In this document: positions 1-6,800 of the stretch, one piece after another
Position numbering within the stretch: the first letter of the stretch is position 1
How the letters are laid out: the number at the start of each line of letters is the position of its first letter
DNA from: Gammaproteobacteria bacterium UBA3067
GTDB taxonomy: Bacteria > Pseudomonadota > Gammaproteobacteria > Pseudomonadales > UBA3067
Length of the DNA stretch: 7,475 nt
Assembly: GCA_002366835.1 (NCBI GenBank)
Contig: DFBZ01000116.1
Span: forward strand, 1-7,475
Direction: 5' to 3'
Notes under the pieces: model-generated
What the model saw: the letters and a program-made list of their open reading frames with translations, nothing else
Told to the model about the DNA's origin: nothing
Databases searched by the model: none
Position numbers and translations under genes: made by a program

Positions 1-233
1 TTCGAATTTACATCCGCATTCACTTGCAAACCAAGAATATTATCAGCGCCGAACTGCGCGGACTCGGTAATTACATCCGGCCCACTTAGGAAGGAATTTT
101 CTGTATCCCCTGCGATAAACCCTGCCGTGGCAAAACCGCTAATGTCCACCGCAGCGTGGACAGGGGCAATATAAAGAGCCACAAAAAACAAAGTATAATA
201 TCGGTTTTTCAAACGTAAAAGTTTAATCAACAT
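1..233 (-). CDS. Porin-like outer-membrane protein, N-terminal part (cut by left edge)
   Basis: The first 77 codons of a gene that continues beyond the left edge. The ATG at 231-233 is preceded by AGGA at 241-244 with 7 nt spacing, a good ribosome binding site. Residues 1-27 form a Sec signal peptide: basic start with several Lys/Arg, hydrophobic core TLFFVALYIAP, cleavage after VHA. The mature start reads AVDISGFATAGF, then an Asp/Ser-rich stretch, then ESAQFGADN. This matches the mature N termini of the two complete porin-like proteins in the window (29 of 49 residues identical to each by hand count), so it is a third paralogue. It lies 97 bp downstream of the second porin gene on the same strand and probably belongs to the same operon. 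The role as a beta-barrel channel is inferred from its paralogues. The rest of the protein is not visible, so truncation or pseudogenisation further on cannot be excluded. Confidence 0.82.
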   Translation of the reverse strand, partial: MLIKLLRLKNRYYTLFFVALYIAPVHAAVDISGFATAGFIAGDTENSFLSGPDVITESAQFGADNILGLQVNADVNS

Positions 234-275
234 CGTATTTTCCTAGCCGATAACCATAATTCACTTTTGAATAAA

Positions 276-287
276 GGGGGCTGCCCC
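276..287 (-). other. Small GC hairpin between porin genes
   Basis: In the 97-bp gap between two porin-like genes, the minus-strand RNA can form a GGGG/CCCC stem with a CAG loop, followed by CTTTATT. The stem is only 4 bp and the U-run is poor. It could be a weak terminator or a processing site that lowers expression of the downstream partial porin gene, or simply chance. Nothing else in this gap stands out except the ribosome binding site of the next gene. Confidence 0.2.
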
Positions 288-330
288 GGAAATCGCTGCG
301 ACTGCCGTATTAAAAACATTTAGAGTTGCA

Positions 331-1506
331 CTAAAAAACCACATCGACAACAAAGCTCAACAGGTTCACTTCATCTCCTGGGTCACTATAAAAAACCCCC
401 CAAGAATTATCATCTGGGATAATTTTTTGATAATCCATTTTAAGGGTCGTCTGACTACTGAAGTCATATCGCAAACCCAAGGTATAAGATTTTTGTAAAA
501 TTAACTCAGCATTACCAGGCACGACCATATCCTGTGGTGCCAACCAAAATTCAGCGGGAATACCCTGCGGAGGAGGGGAAGGCAGCGCCGAACCCGCCGG
601 AAAAAATGCTGACTGGTGATCAGACTGGGTATCTGAATAGGTAAAGTGTGGCAAAAAGTCTCCCAAACGATAGCCCAGGGTAATATAGCCAGCCATCATG
701 TCAGAAACAGTTCGAATATCACCTTGCGAATTATTATGAATATCTTTGTTTACTAATTCGGCAATTAAAACAATATTATTTTGCTCGTATTCAAATCCAG
801 CGGATAGAAATGTCATATCAATGTTGAGGCTCAAGTCTACCCCGCCAGTCGAGAATAAAAACCCGACACCATCTGCCTGTGTAGCGGTAAAGCTCAGCCT
901 TCCATTCTCAAAATTTGCAATCAGTGTAGCCCCGTATACAAGATTTACTTCTCCACGCCCCCCCACTGAATTAAATTCCGGAGAAGAACCAAGAAAGGGT
1001 TGTATTAACCATTCAAGCTGATCATCACCGAAAGAATAAAATAGATCTAAACCGGAATAAGTAGCAAGAGGTAACACGGTATACACTTCAATGGGAGGCC
1101 GAACCCAGGGATAACTGATCCCAATTTCTTGGTATTCACTATAAAGAGTAGCGGGAAAGTTCAAACGACCCATGCGCGCCGATACGTCATCTGATAAATT
1201 AAAGCCAACATAGGCCCATTGGGCAGCGACAGAGTAACTATCCACCGTTCCCTTAGCGAGTAATTGCGCCCCGACAGTCGTTTGTTTATTAATGTCCGCC
1301 GAAATCTGAAACCCAAGCGTATTATCGGCCCCAAATGAAGCGGACTCACTGATTACATCCGAAGCACTGATAAAAGTAGCATCGCTATCACTCACAACAT
1401 AACCAGCCGAGGCAAATCCGGAAATATCTACCGCCGCATTTGCGAGGCCCGCATTAATCATTAACATTGCCAATAGAGAGTGTCGCTTTAAAAATCTATA
1501 TTTCAT
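331..1506 (-). CDS. Porin-like outer-membrane beta-barrel protein
   Basis: A 391-residue protein when read from the ATG at 1504-1506. Residues 1-24 are a Sec signal peptide (MKYRFLKRH, hydrophobic core, cleavage at ANA/AVD). The mature part has alternating hydrophobic/polar strands rich in Tyr, Gly and Asp, and ends with SFVVDVVF, a C-terminal Phe as expected for barrel insertion by the Bam complex. Landmarks are ISGFASAGY (28-36), ESASFGADNT (54-63), MGRLNFP (112-118) and YPWVRPPIEVY (132-142). A Pro-rich segment (SALPSPPPQGIPAEF, coded near 550-590) probably lies in an external loop. The length fits a trimeric-type general or specific porin, and the YPW.RPP.EVY motif is, as far as I recall, common in uncharacterised gammaproteobacterial porin-like proteins. 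It directly follows the PstS-like gene, so co-transcription is likely. The in-frame ATG five codons upstream (1519-1521) is rejected because it lies before the Shine-Dalgarno and overlaps the preceding stop codon. Substrate unknown. Confidence 0.87.
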   Translation of the reverse strand: MKYRFLKRHSLLAMLMINAGLANAAVDISGFASAGYVVSDSDATFISASDVISESASFGADNTLGFQISADINKQTTVGAQLLAKGTVDSYSVAAQWAYVGFNLSDDVSARMGRLNFPATLYSEYQEIGISYPWVRPPIEVYTVLPLATYSGLDLFYSFGDDQLEWLIQPFLGSSPEFNSVGGRGEVNLVYGATLIANFENGRLSFTATQADGVGFLFSTGGVDLSLNIDMTFLSAGFEYEQNNIVLIAELVNKDIHNNSQGDIRTVSDMMAGYITLGYRLGDFLPHFTYSDTQSDHQSAFFPAGSALPSPPPQGIPAEFWLAPQDMVVPGNAELILQKSYTLGLRYDFSSQTTLKMDYQKIIPDDNSWGVFYSDPGDEVNLLSFVVDVVF

Positions 1507-1511
1507 AGGAA

Positions 1512-1519
1512 CCACCTCC
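1512..1519 (-). promoter_or_regulatory. Ribosome binding site that decides the porin start
   Basis: GGAGGTGG on the minus strand, a near-perfect Shine-Dalgarno, sits 5 nt before the ATG at 1504-1506. An ATG at 1519-1521 overlaps both this site and the TAA of the upstream gene. Using that ATG would add MEVVP in front of the signal peptide and leave it with no ribosome binding site of its own. The site therefore fixes the start at 1506. Confidence 0.85.
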
Positions 1520-1520
1520 A

Positions 1521-1952
1521 TTATTTAACATCAAAGATTATTTTTATGCTGTCATCGGCATTCTCACTGTTAATGTAAGCAATGCTTTCAGGGTGAGATG
1601 CGACCCAGCTCTTTATCTCCTTATCATTGGCCAGCACTCTTGGAGGAACGCCTTTCCCCGTAAAAATCAAACGAGACCAATAGGCAGAAACCTGAGACAA
1701 ACTCTTACCCACCACCTTTTTATAAAACTCTTCTTTTTCTTCGCTCTCTTTCTCCTGATCAAGTGCGGCAATGATCAAGCCATTTGGAAACTCTTTATTT
1801 TTACCCAGATAAATTCGCTTTAATTTATCTTTGGTAATGGCTTCAAGGCTATTACCAGGGTGGACAATAACCACCAGCTCTGCATTACTGTAAGTACTGC
1901 TTAACAACAAAACAGAGACAAAAAATAGCTTTTTAAATATCTTGTTCTTCAT
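1521..1952 (-). CDS. Short PstS-like periplasmic substrate-binding protein
   Basis: A 143-residue exported protein. Residues 1-24 are a signal peptide (MKNKIFKK, hydrophobic core, cleavage at SNA/ELV). The mature part matches the short PstS-like family (PBP-like superfamily, often annotated as phosphate ABC transporter substrate-binding protein). It shows VVIVHPGNSLEAIT (27-40), LKRIYLGK (44-51), FPNG (55-58), FYKKVVGKS (76-84), YWSRLIFTGKG (91-101) and a final SIAYI (123-127). At about 120 mature residues it covers only the part equivalent to the second lobe of full PstS, and no Pst permease or ATPase genes are adjacent. A role in ABC import is therefore doubtful; a sensory or carrier role beside the porins is as likely. 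Odd point: the loop at 65-75 (DQEKESEEKEE), where relatives usually carry an NQ.EGS-type stretch, is highly acidic. The gene looks more AT- and Lys-rich than its neighbours. It lies 11 bp after the upstream porin and abuts the downstream one. Confidence 0.85.
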   Translation of the reverse strand: MKNKIFKKLFFVSVLLLSSTYSNAELVVIVHPGNSLEAITKDKLKRIYLGKNKEFPNGLIIAALDQEKESEEKEEFYKKVVGKSLSQVSAYWSRLIFTGKGVPPRVLANDKEIKSWVASHPESIAYINSENADDSIKIIFDVK

Positions 1953-1963
1953 TTTTCCGCCCC

Positions 1964-3268
1964 CTAGAAAGTCACGTCGATTGCAAAACTAAACAGGCTG
2001 ACTTTGTCATCAGCGGGCTCCTGCAAAAACAGCCCCCAAGACTCTTCCTGCGGCTCTATTTCCTGATACTCAAACTTTAAGGCAGTACGAGGCAAAAAAT
2101 CATAACGCAGGCCTAAAGTGATAGAATCCTGCTTGTACGAGAGCGGTGCGGGGGGTAGCTGCATCTCCGCCACAGAAACCATGGCGGGCAACTGGGCTAC
2201 TTGTTCCGCTGGAAGGCCCTGAGCTAGTTTCGATGCGATAGCTGGGTCGTTTATTGCCGAAAGGGGGTCGGTCTGTAGAAGCGTCAACTCGTCAAGGCCT
2301 AAGCCTAAGGATCCAACAACAGCAGAGTCGCCAAGAAGCTCTCCCAGAGATGCCTGAATCAGACTCAAGCCCGACACCTGATCCACATCCGAATCTGCGC
2401 TAGCAAAGGTAATATGGGGTAAAAGCTTACCCATTCGATATCCCAGCGTTACATACCAAGCATCACCTTCTATAGTAGAAGCGCCCGGTATACCCGATAA
2501 ATCAAACTCCTTCGCCATATATTCGGAAGTAAATACCACATTAGCAATTTCCAGATCAGCACCAAGCACTACGACTTGTACATCCATGCCGAACCCAAAC
2601 TCTGGGCTGCTGCCAACAGCATCGTTCACTTTCATCACATGCGCTCTAAGGGATCCGTATTCAAACTGCAACGAGGTATTCAGGCCAATACCTAGCTGAA
2701 CTTCCATTTCAAAGCTGTCTGAGGCATTTGGTGGTGCCGACCCCACATAGGGCTGAAAAACAAGGTTGGCATCACCAATGTTAAGCGTATAAAGAATATC
2801 AATGCCCGAATAGGAGGTCACCGGAATGCCAGAATAAACCTCCATTGGCGGCCTGATCCATGGGTAGGCGTAACCCACATCCACGTATTCAGAGCTCATT
2901 ACAATAGGTAATACCAGACGCCCGGCACGCACAGAGAAATCGTGCCTGGGATGGTAGTCAATAAAGGCCCAGTGAGCCTCCAGGTTATAACCATCCAACA
3001 CCCCTTTTGCCAATAACTGGCCAGTAAAGCTAACCTGATCATTCATATCAGACGAAACCTGTATGCCGATGGTATTATCAGCCCCAAAGGTCGCCGATTC
3101 ACTGAACACATCGGTACCGCTAATAAAATCAGCATCCATATCCCCAGTCACAAAGCCCGCGGTGGCGAAACCATTTATTTTTACCGGGAAGTCTGCCGCC
3201 TGAACAGGCAGGCTTACCAACAGCCCCAGACTACAAACAATACTTAATGCTTTGCACTTTTTGTTCAT
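1964..3268 (-). CDS. Porin-like outer-membrane beta-barrel protein, long-loop paralogue
   Basis: A 434-residue protein from the ATG at 3266-3268. Residues 1-24 are a signal peptide (MNKKCK, hydrophobic core, cleavage at VQA/ADF). It is clearly paralogous to the 331-1506 protein along its whole length: KINGFATAGF (30-39), ESATFGADNT (57-66), AGRLVLP, YPWIRPPMEVY (135-145), and a C-terminal block from LRYDF through SWGLF to SFAIDVTF with the terminal Phe. The main difference is a longer, Leu/Ala-rich external loop coded at about 2140-2395. The start was chosen because AAGG (3274-3277) lies 5 nt upstream and the signal peptide begins there. The frame stays open further upstream to a TTG at 3350-3352, but that stretch contains a hairpin, reads unlike an export signal, and would put 28 residues before the signal peptide. 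It is the first gene of the minus-strand operon. Predicted role: passive channel in the outer membrane; substrate unknown. Confidence 0.87.
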   Translation of the reverse strand: MNKKCKALSIVCSLGLLVSLPVQAADFPVKINGFATAGFVTGDMDADFISGTDVFSESATFGADNTIGIQVSSDMNDQVSFTGQLLAKGVLDGYNLEAHWAFIDYHPRHDFSVRAGRLVLPIVMSSEYVDVGYAYPWIRPPMEVYSGIPVTSYSGIDILYTLNIGDANLVFQPYVGSAPPNASDSFEMEVQLGIGLNTSLQFEYGSLRAHVMKVNDAVGSSPEFGFGMDVQVVVLGADLEIANVVFTSEYMAKEFDLSGIPGASTIEGDAWYVTLGYRMGKLLPHITFASADSDVDQVSGLSLIQASLGELLGDSAVVGSLGLGLDELTLLQTDPLSAINDPAIASKLAQGLPAEQVAQLPAMVSVAEMQLPPAPLSYKQDSITLGLRYDFLPRTALKFEYQEIEPQEESWGLFLQEPADDKVSLFSFAIDVTF

Positions 3269-3273
3269 ATTCG

Positions 3274-3277
3274 CCTT
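3274..3277 (-). promoter_or_regulatory. Ribosome binding site of the first porin gene
   Basis: TAAGGCGAAT precedes the ATG at 3266-3268 on the minus strand, placing AAGG 5 nt upstream of it. Together with the signal peptide beginning at this ATG, it supports the shorter start over the TTG at 3350-3352. Confidence 0.65.
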
Positions 3278-3321
3278 ACCATTTCTATATCTTTCCCTTA
3301 ATAGATCCCACCAGGCAGGCC

Positions 3322-3340
3322 AAAAGGCTAACAGCCTTTT
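3322..3340 (-). other. Hairpin in the 5' leader of the porin operon
   Basis: A perfect 8-bp inverted repeat, AAAAGGCT and AGCCTTTT, with a 3-nt loop, lies 54 nt upstream of the first porin start codon. In the minus-strand RNA it reads AAAAGGCT-GTT-AGCCTTTT and is followed by GGCCTGCC, not by a U-run beyond the stem. It could stabilise the 5' end of the porin mRNA, act as an attenuator, or be a weak terminator. If the -10-like element at 3353-3358 is used, the hairpin would lie within a few nucleotides of the transcript's 5' end. Confidence 0.45.
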
Positions 3341-3352
3341 CTGCTTCTTCAA

Positions 3353-3358
3353 GTTATA
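3353..3358 (-). promoter_or_regulatory. Possible -10 element for the porin operon
   Basis: TATAAC on the minus strand (one mismatch to TATAAT) lies 84 nt upstream of the porin ATG. No good -35 hexamer is found at 16-18 bp (the sequence there reads AACTTG or similar), which would fit an activator-dependent promoter. It is a weak call based only on hexamer resemblance. Confidence 0.25.
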
Positions 3359-3794
3359 CCCTTATTACATCAATCCAAGTTTGTAACGAACAATTAGGTG
3401 CCTTCGATGAGAGCACATACATGAATTAAACGGACCATCTTGGAATAGGTATAGTCGTTAGAAAAGAATACGCAAGATTACTACCTACGATCATCTACTC
3501 ATTGATACACATTTCGTCGCAATATATCTTGCGAAAAGCAGCCTGCAAACCCCACGTGCAAGTGAGTAGGAACGGCTTAAAACTCAGCCTACAGGCTATT
3601 CTTAAACTCGAAACAGGGCCTGCTACACATAAGGGCCATTTCCAGAAAACAACATTTGAGATCCATAACAAGGAAGATGGGCTATTGTTTATAGATGGCT
3701 ATCTACTATTGATTTAACACCATGCTTACTGGCCTTTCTGCCATATCAAGCCCTGTGTTAACGCAGAAAACGATTGAGACTATTTACAAGAGAA
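3359..3794. other. Divergent control region without a convincing gene
   Basis: This is most of the gap between the divergent porin operon and the kinase gene. Short open stretches exist (for example 3502-3717 on the plus strand, starting TTG with no ribosome binding site), but none has a recognisable product, so I call no gene. It holds an 8-bp inverted repeat, CGCAAGAT at 3471-3478 and ATCTTGCG at 3526-3533, with a 47-nt spacer. It also holds a short palindrome, AGCCT-AC-AGGCT, at 3586-3597. These could be regulator sites but are short enough to occur by chance. The length is generous for two promoters, leaving room for several operators or a small RNA. I see no tRNA, riboswitch or mobile-element end. 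Confidence 0.5.
3502..3530 (+). promoter_or_regulatory. Possible sigma-70-like promoter towards the kinase
   Basis: TTGATA (3502-3507, one mismatch to TTGACA), a 17-bp spacer, then TATCTT (3525-3530, 4 of 6 to TATAAT) on the plus strand. It would give a leader of roughly 270 nt before the kinase start. The right arm of the 8-bp inverted repeat (3526-3533) overlaps the -10, so a factor bound there could act as a repressor. This is a weak call from hexamer resemblance only. Confidence 0.25.
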
Positions 3795-3799
3795 AAGGA
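3795..3799 (+). promoter_or_regulatory. Ribosome binding site supporting a TTG start
   Basis: AAGGA lies 8 nt before TTG at 3808-3810. The first in-frame ATG (3841-3843) is preceded by ATTCGAAAAAAAGTC, which has no Shine-Dalgarno. The site therefore points to TTG as the kinase start codon. Confidence 0.7.
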
Positions 3800-3807
3800 T
3801 ATCACCC

Positions 3808-6800
3808 TTGTTTAAGAATTGGCCCATTCGAAAAAAAGTCATGCTTATTGCAGGAATTTCTATCCTGGGTTTTGTCATTTATCTCACTTCAAATTATTTT
3901 GTTTCCCTTTCTACCGACGAACACCTTACCAATATCCAAAGCAATGACTTTCCCATTCTTGAAATTGTAAACGAAGCCTCCATTTCCACCGGCGCAATGA
4001 AACTGAGTTTCTCTGCAGCGGTGGATACGGGTGAACAGGAGGAGCTGGTTCGGGCACAGGAAATATACGAAATAGCCCGAAGAGACTTAAACAGGATCAA
4101 GCAAATTTCTCCTGAGTTAACAGAGCAAGTGAAGCAAATTACCAAAGTCCTTAACGCTTACTATGAGGCATCCAGCACGGTAGCAAGCGGCATGCTGGAT
4201 GAATCTATTAGTTCCGATGAGCTGTTCGAGTTGGTTCCCAAGATAAATTCCAACTTCTCTTCTCTAGAAAACAAACTCAGGCTGCTACGCCAGGAGGTGA
4301 CCGAACGTTTCTCCAACAGCCTGTATGAGGTAAAGCTTGAAAACAGCCAAGCATGGAAAAACGGCGCAATGATTTCTCTTGGCATCGTTGCCGTACTGCT
4401 ATTTTTCAGTATATATATCACTCAACTGCTTACACGCGGCCTGAATCATGCTGTGACGATTGCGGACAAAATTGCCGAAGGTGACTGGGGCACAGAAATA
4501 AGCATTGATTCAGGTGATGAAACGGGGCACCTGTTAACGGCCATTAGTACCATGCGCGACAAACTCAAGGAACGCACCGAGGAAGATCACCGCAAAGAAC
4601 GCCTGCAATCCCAGGTAGCCAACCTCAACGAAAGAATGCGTGGCGACCAAAGCCTCGAAGAGATGTGTCGCAACATCATTGATTATGTAACCCCTTCCAC
4701 CGGCTGCCAGGTGGGTGCCGTTTATTTTCTTGATCAAAAATCTCAAAAGCTCAACCTTACCAGCAGCTATGCCTTTATTTCCCGAAAAGGGACCAAAAAC
4801 TCCTACGCACTGGGAGAGTCACTGGTTGGCCAGTGCGCCCTGGAAAAACAACAAATTAGTATTGCCGAATTACCCGAAGATTACATGGCCATCACCACGG
4901 GCTTGGGCAGTAGCGCCCCAAAAAACATTCTACTTACCCCGGTTCTTTATGAGGGCAGTACCGTTGCCGTTATCGAACTCGCCGCCATTACCAGCATTGA
5001 CCACCAAGCAGCGCTGTTTCTGAGCTCCGTAATGGATAGCGTTGGCATTGCTATAAACTCGGTTCTCTCGCGTATTCAAGTCGCTGAAATGCTGGAAAAG
5101 ACGCAAAAACAAGCGGATTCCATGGCCACACAGCAGCTAGAGCTGCAGCGCGTCAACCACGACCTCGAAGAACAGGCTGATGCGCTGAAGCAATCGGAAC
5201 TACGCCTCCAGTCCCAACAAGAAGAACTACGCGCCAGCAACGAAGAGCTGGAAGAACAAACTACGGCCTTAAGAGCATCTGAAGAAAGCATGCAAGCGCA
5301 GCAAGAAGAGTTGAGAGTCACCAACGAAGAACTTGCAGAGCAGGCCAAGATTCTCGAAAAACAGAAACAGGACATGCTTGTACAAAATGAGGCGCTGGAA
5401 AAAGCGCAAAAAGTCCTCGAAGAAAAATCCGAAGCACTCGAACTCAGCAGCAAATATAAATCAGAGTTCCTATCAACCATGTCCCATGAGTTGCGCACAC
5501 CTCTGAACAGTATTTTGATTTTGTCACGCAATCTCGCAGAGAATAAAAAAGGCAATCTGGCTGAAAAACAAATTGAACACTGCGACGTGATTCACTCTGC
5601 CGGCACTGACCTGCTGGCGCTTATCAATGACATACTCGATCTATCGAAGGTCGAGGAAGGAAAACTACAAGTGGTTCTTGAGAACCTTCCCTTTGAGGTG
5701 GTTCGACGCAACATCCAACTTAACTTTGAACATGTTGCAAAGGAAAAAAATCTTGATTTTGGCGTGAGTATCGCTGACAACCTTCCCGAGCAGCTCATTA
5801 CTGACCGTCAACGTCTGGAGCAGATACTCAAAAACCTGCTTTCCAATGCCTTTAAGTTTACCAAGCAAGGGGGCGTCTATTTGGAAGTGGCTCGTCCCAC
5901 AGCACAAATGACACTTGGGCGAGCACACCTCACTCCAGAAAACACCATTGCCTTTACGGTAAGAGATACGGGCGTAGGCATTCCCAAGGATAAACAAAAC
6001 CTGATTTTCGAAGCCTTTCAGCAAGCCGATGGCACCACCAGCCGAAACTTTGGCGGCACGGGTTTAGGCCTGACCATATCCAAACAGCTGGCCAAGTTAT
6101 TACAGGGGGATCTGCGAATCACCCAATCTGAAGAAAGCCGGGGCTCCTCCTTCACCCTCTTTCTACCCGACAAAGCCATCATAGAGGGAGCGCAAACTCT
6201 TGAAGAGCAGAATAGCCCCGGCGAAGTCATTGCCGCCAACGAGCCAAGTACCAACAACGCTGTCGCCGCCAGCGCTACAGAAATAGTATCTCCTGTGGCG
6301 ACGGCTGCTGCGGATTACAAGCAGGACAACCTCGTTTTAATTATTGAGGACGACCCCGCTTTTGCTGAAGTACTCCGTGACCTGGCGCATGAACACGGCA
6401 TCGATACCCATATCTGCCACCACGGCGAAAGTGGGCTCGCTTATGCTGAATCACACAAGCCCTGCGCTATTATCCTCGATGTCGGTCTGCCCGACATAAG
6501 CGGTTTGGAAGTAATGGAACAACTAAAGGCGAATAAGGCCACCCAGTCTATCCCTGTTCATTTTATTTCCGGCTCGGATGCCTCCGAAAAAGCGCTTGCC
6601 ATGGGTGCCTTTGAATACCTTAAAAAACCCGTCAGCAACGACGCCCTGTCCGCGTCCTTTCAAAAAATCGAAGAAGCACTCAACAAAGATATCAATCGCT
6701 TATTACTTGTAGAAGACAGTGAGATTGTCCAAGAAGAGATTCTGTCCACCTTCAAAGGGCAAGACGTTGAGATCGTTTCAGCAAGCACTGGGGCGCAAGC

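Noticed and set aside
746..1021. 91-residue open frame on the plus strand within the second porin
   Set aside because: Antisense shadow of the porin reading frame; no signal peptide, domain or ribosome binding site.
1521..1952. Assigning the gene as pstS of a phosphate ABC transporter
   Set aside because: The protein is far shorter than PstS, lacks the first-lobe part, and no pstCAB genes are adjacent, so only a PstS-like call is justified.
3269..3352. N-terminal extension of the first porin to a TTG at 3350
   Set aside because: It would place 28 residues before a normal signal peptide, spans the leader hairpin, and lacks a ribosome binding site. The ATG at 3268 has both a binding site and a signal peptide.
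3502..3717. Possible 71-residue small gene in the divergent gap, plus strand
   Set aside because: It starts with TTG, has no ribosome binding site, and its product has no recognisable domain or export signal. It is more likely chance openness of the frame.
3722..3970. 82-residue open frame on the plus strand across the kinase start
   Set aside because: It overlaps the kinase N terminus in another frame, has no domain, and conflicts with the well-supported TTG start and TM1.
5076..5555. Ser/Cys-rich 159-residue open frame on the minus strand
   Set aside because: It is antisense to the kinase coiled coil. The Ser/Cys bias is what reverse-reading Glu/Gln-rich codons gives, and the plus strand has an unbroken, conserved coding frame.
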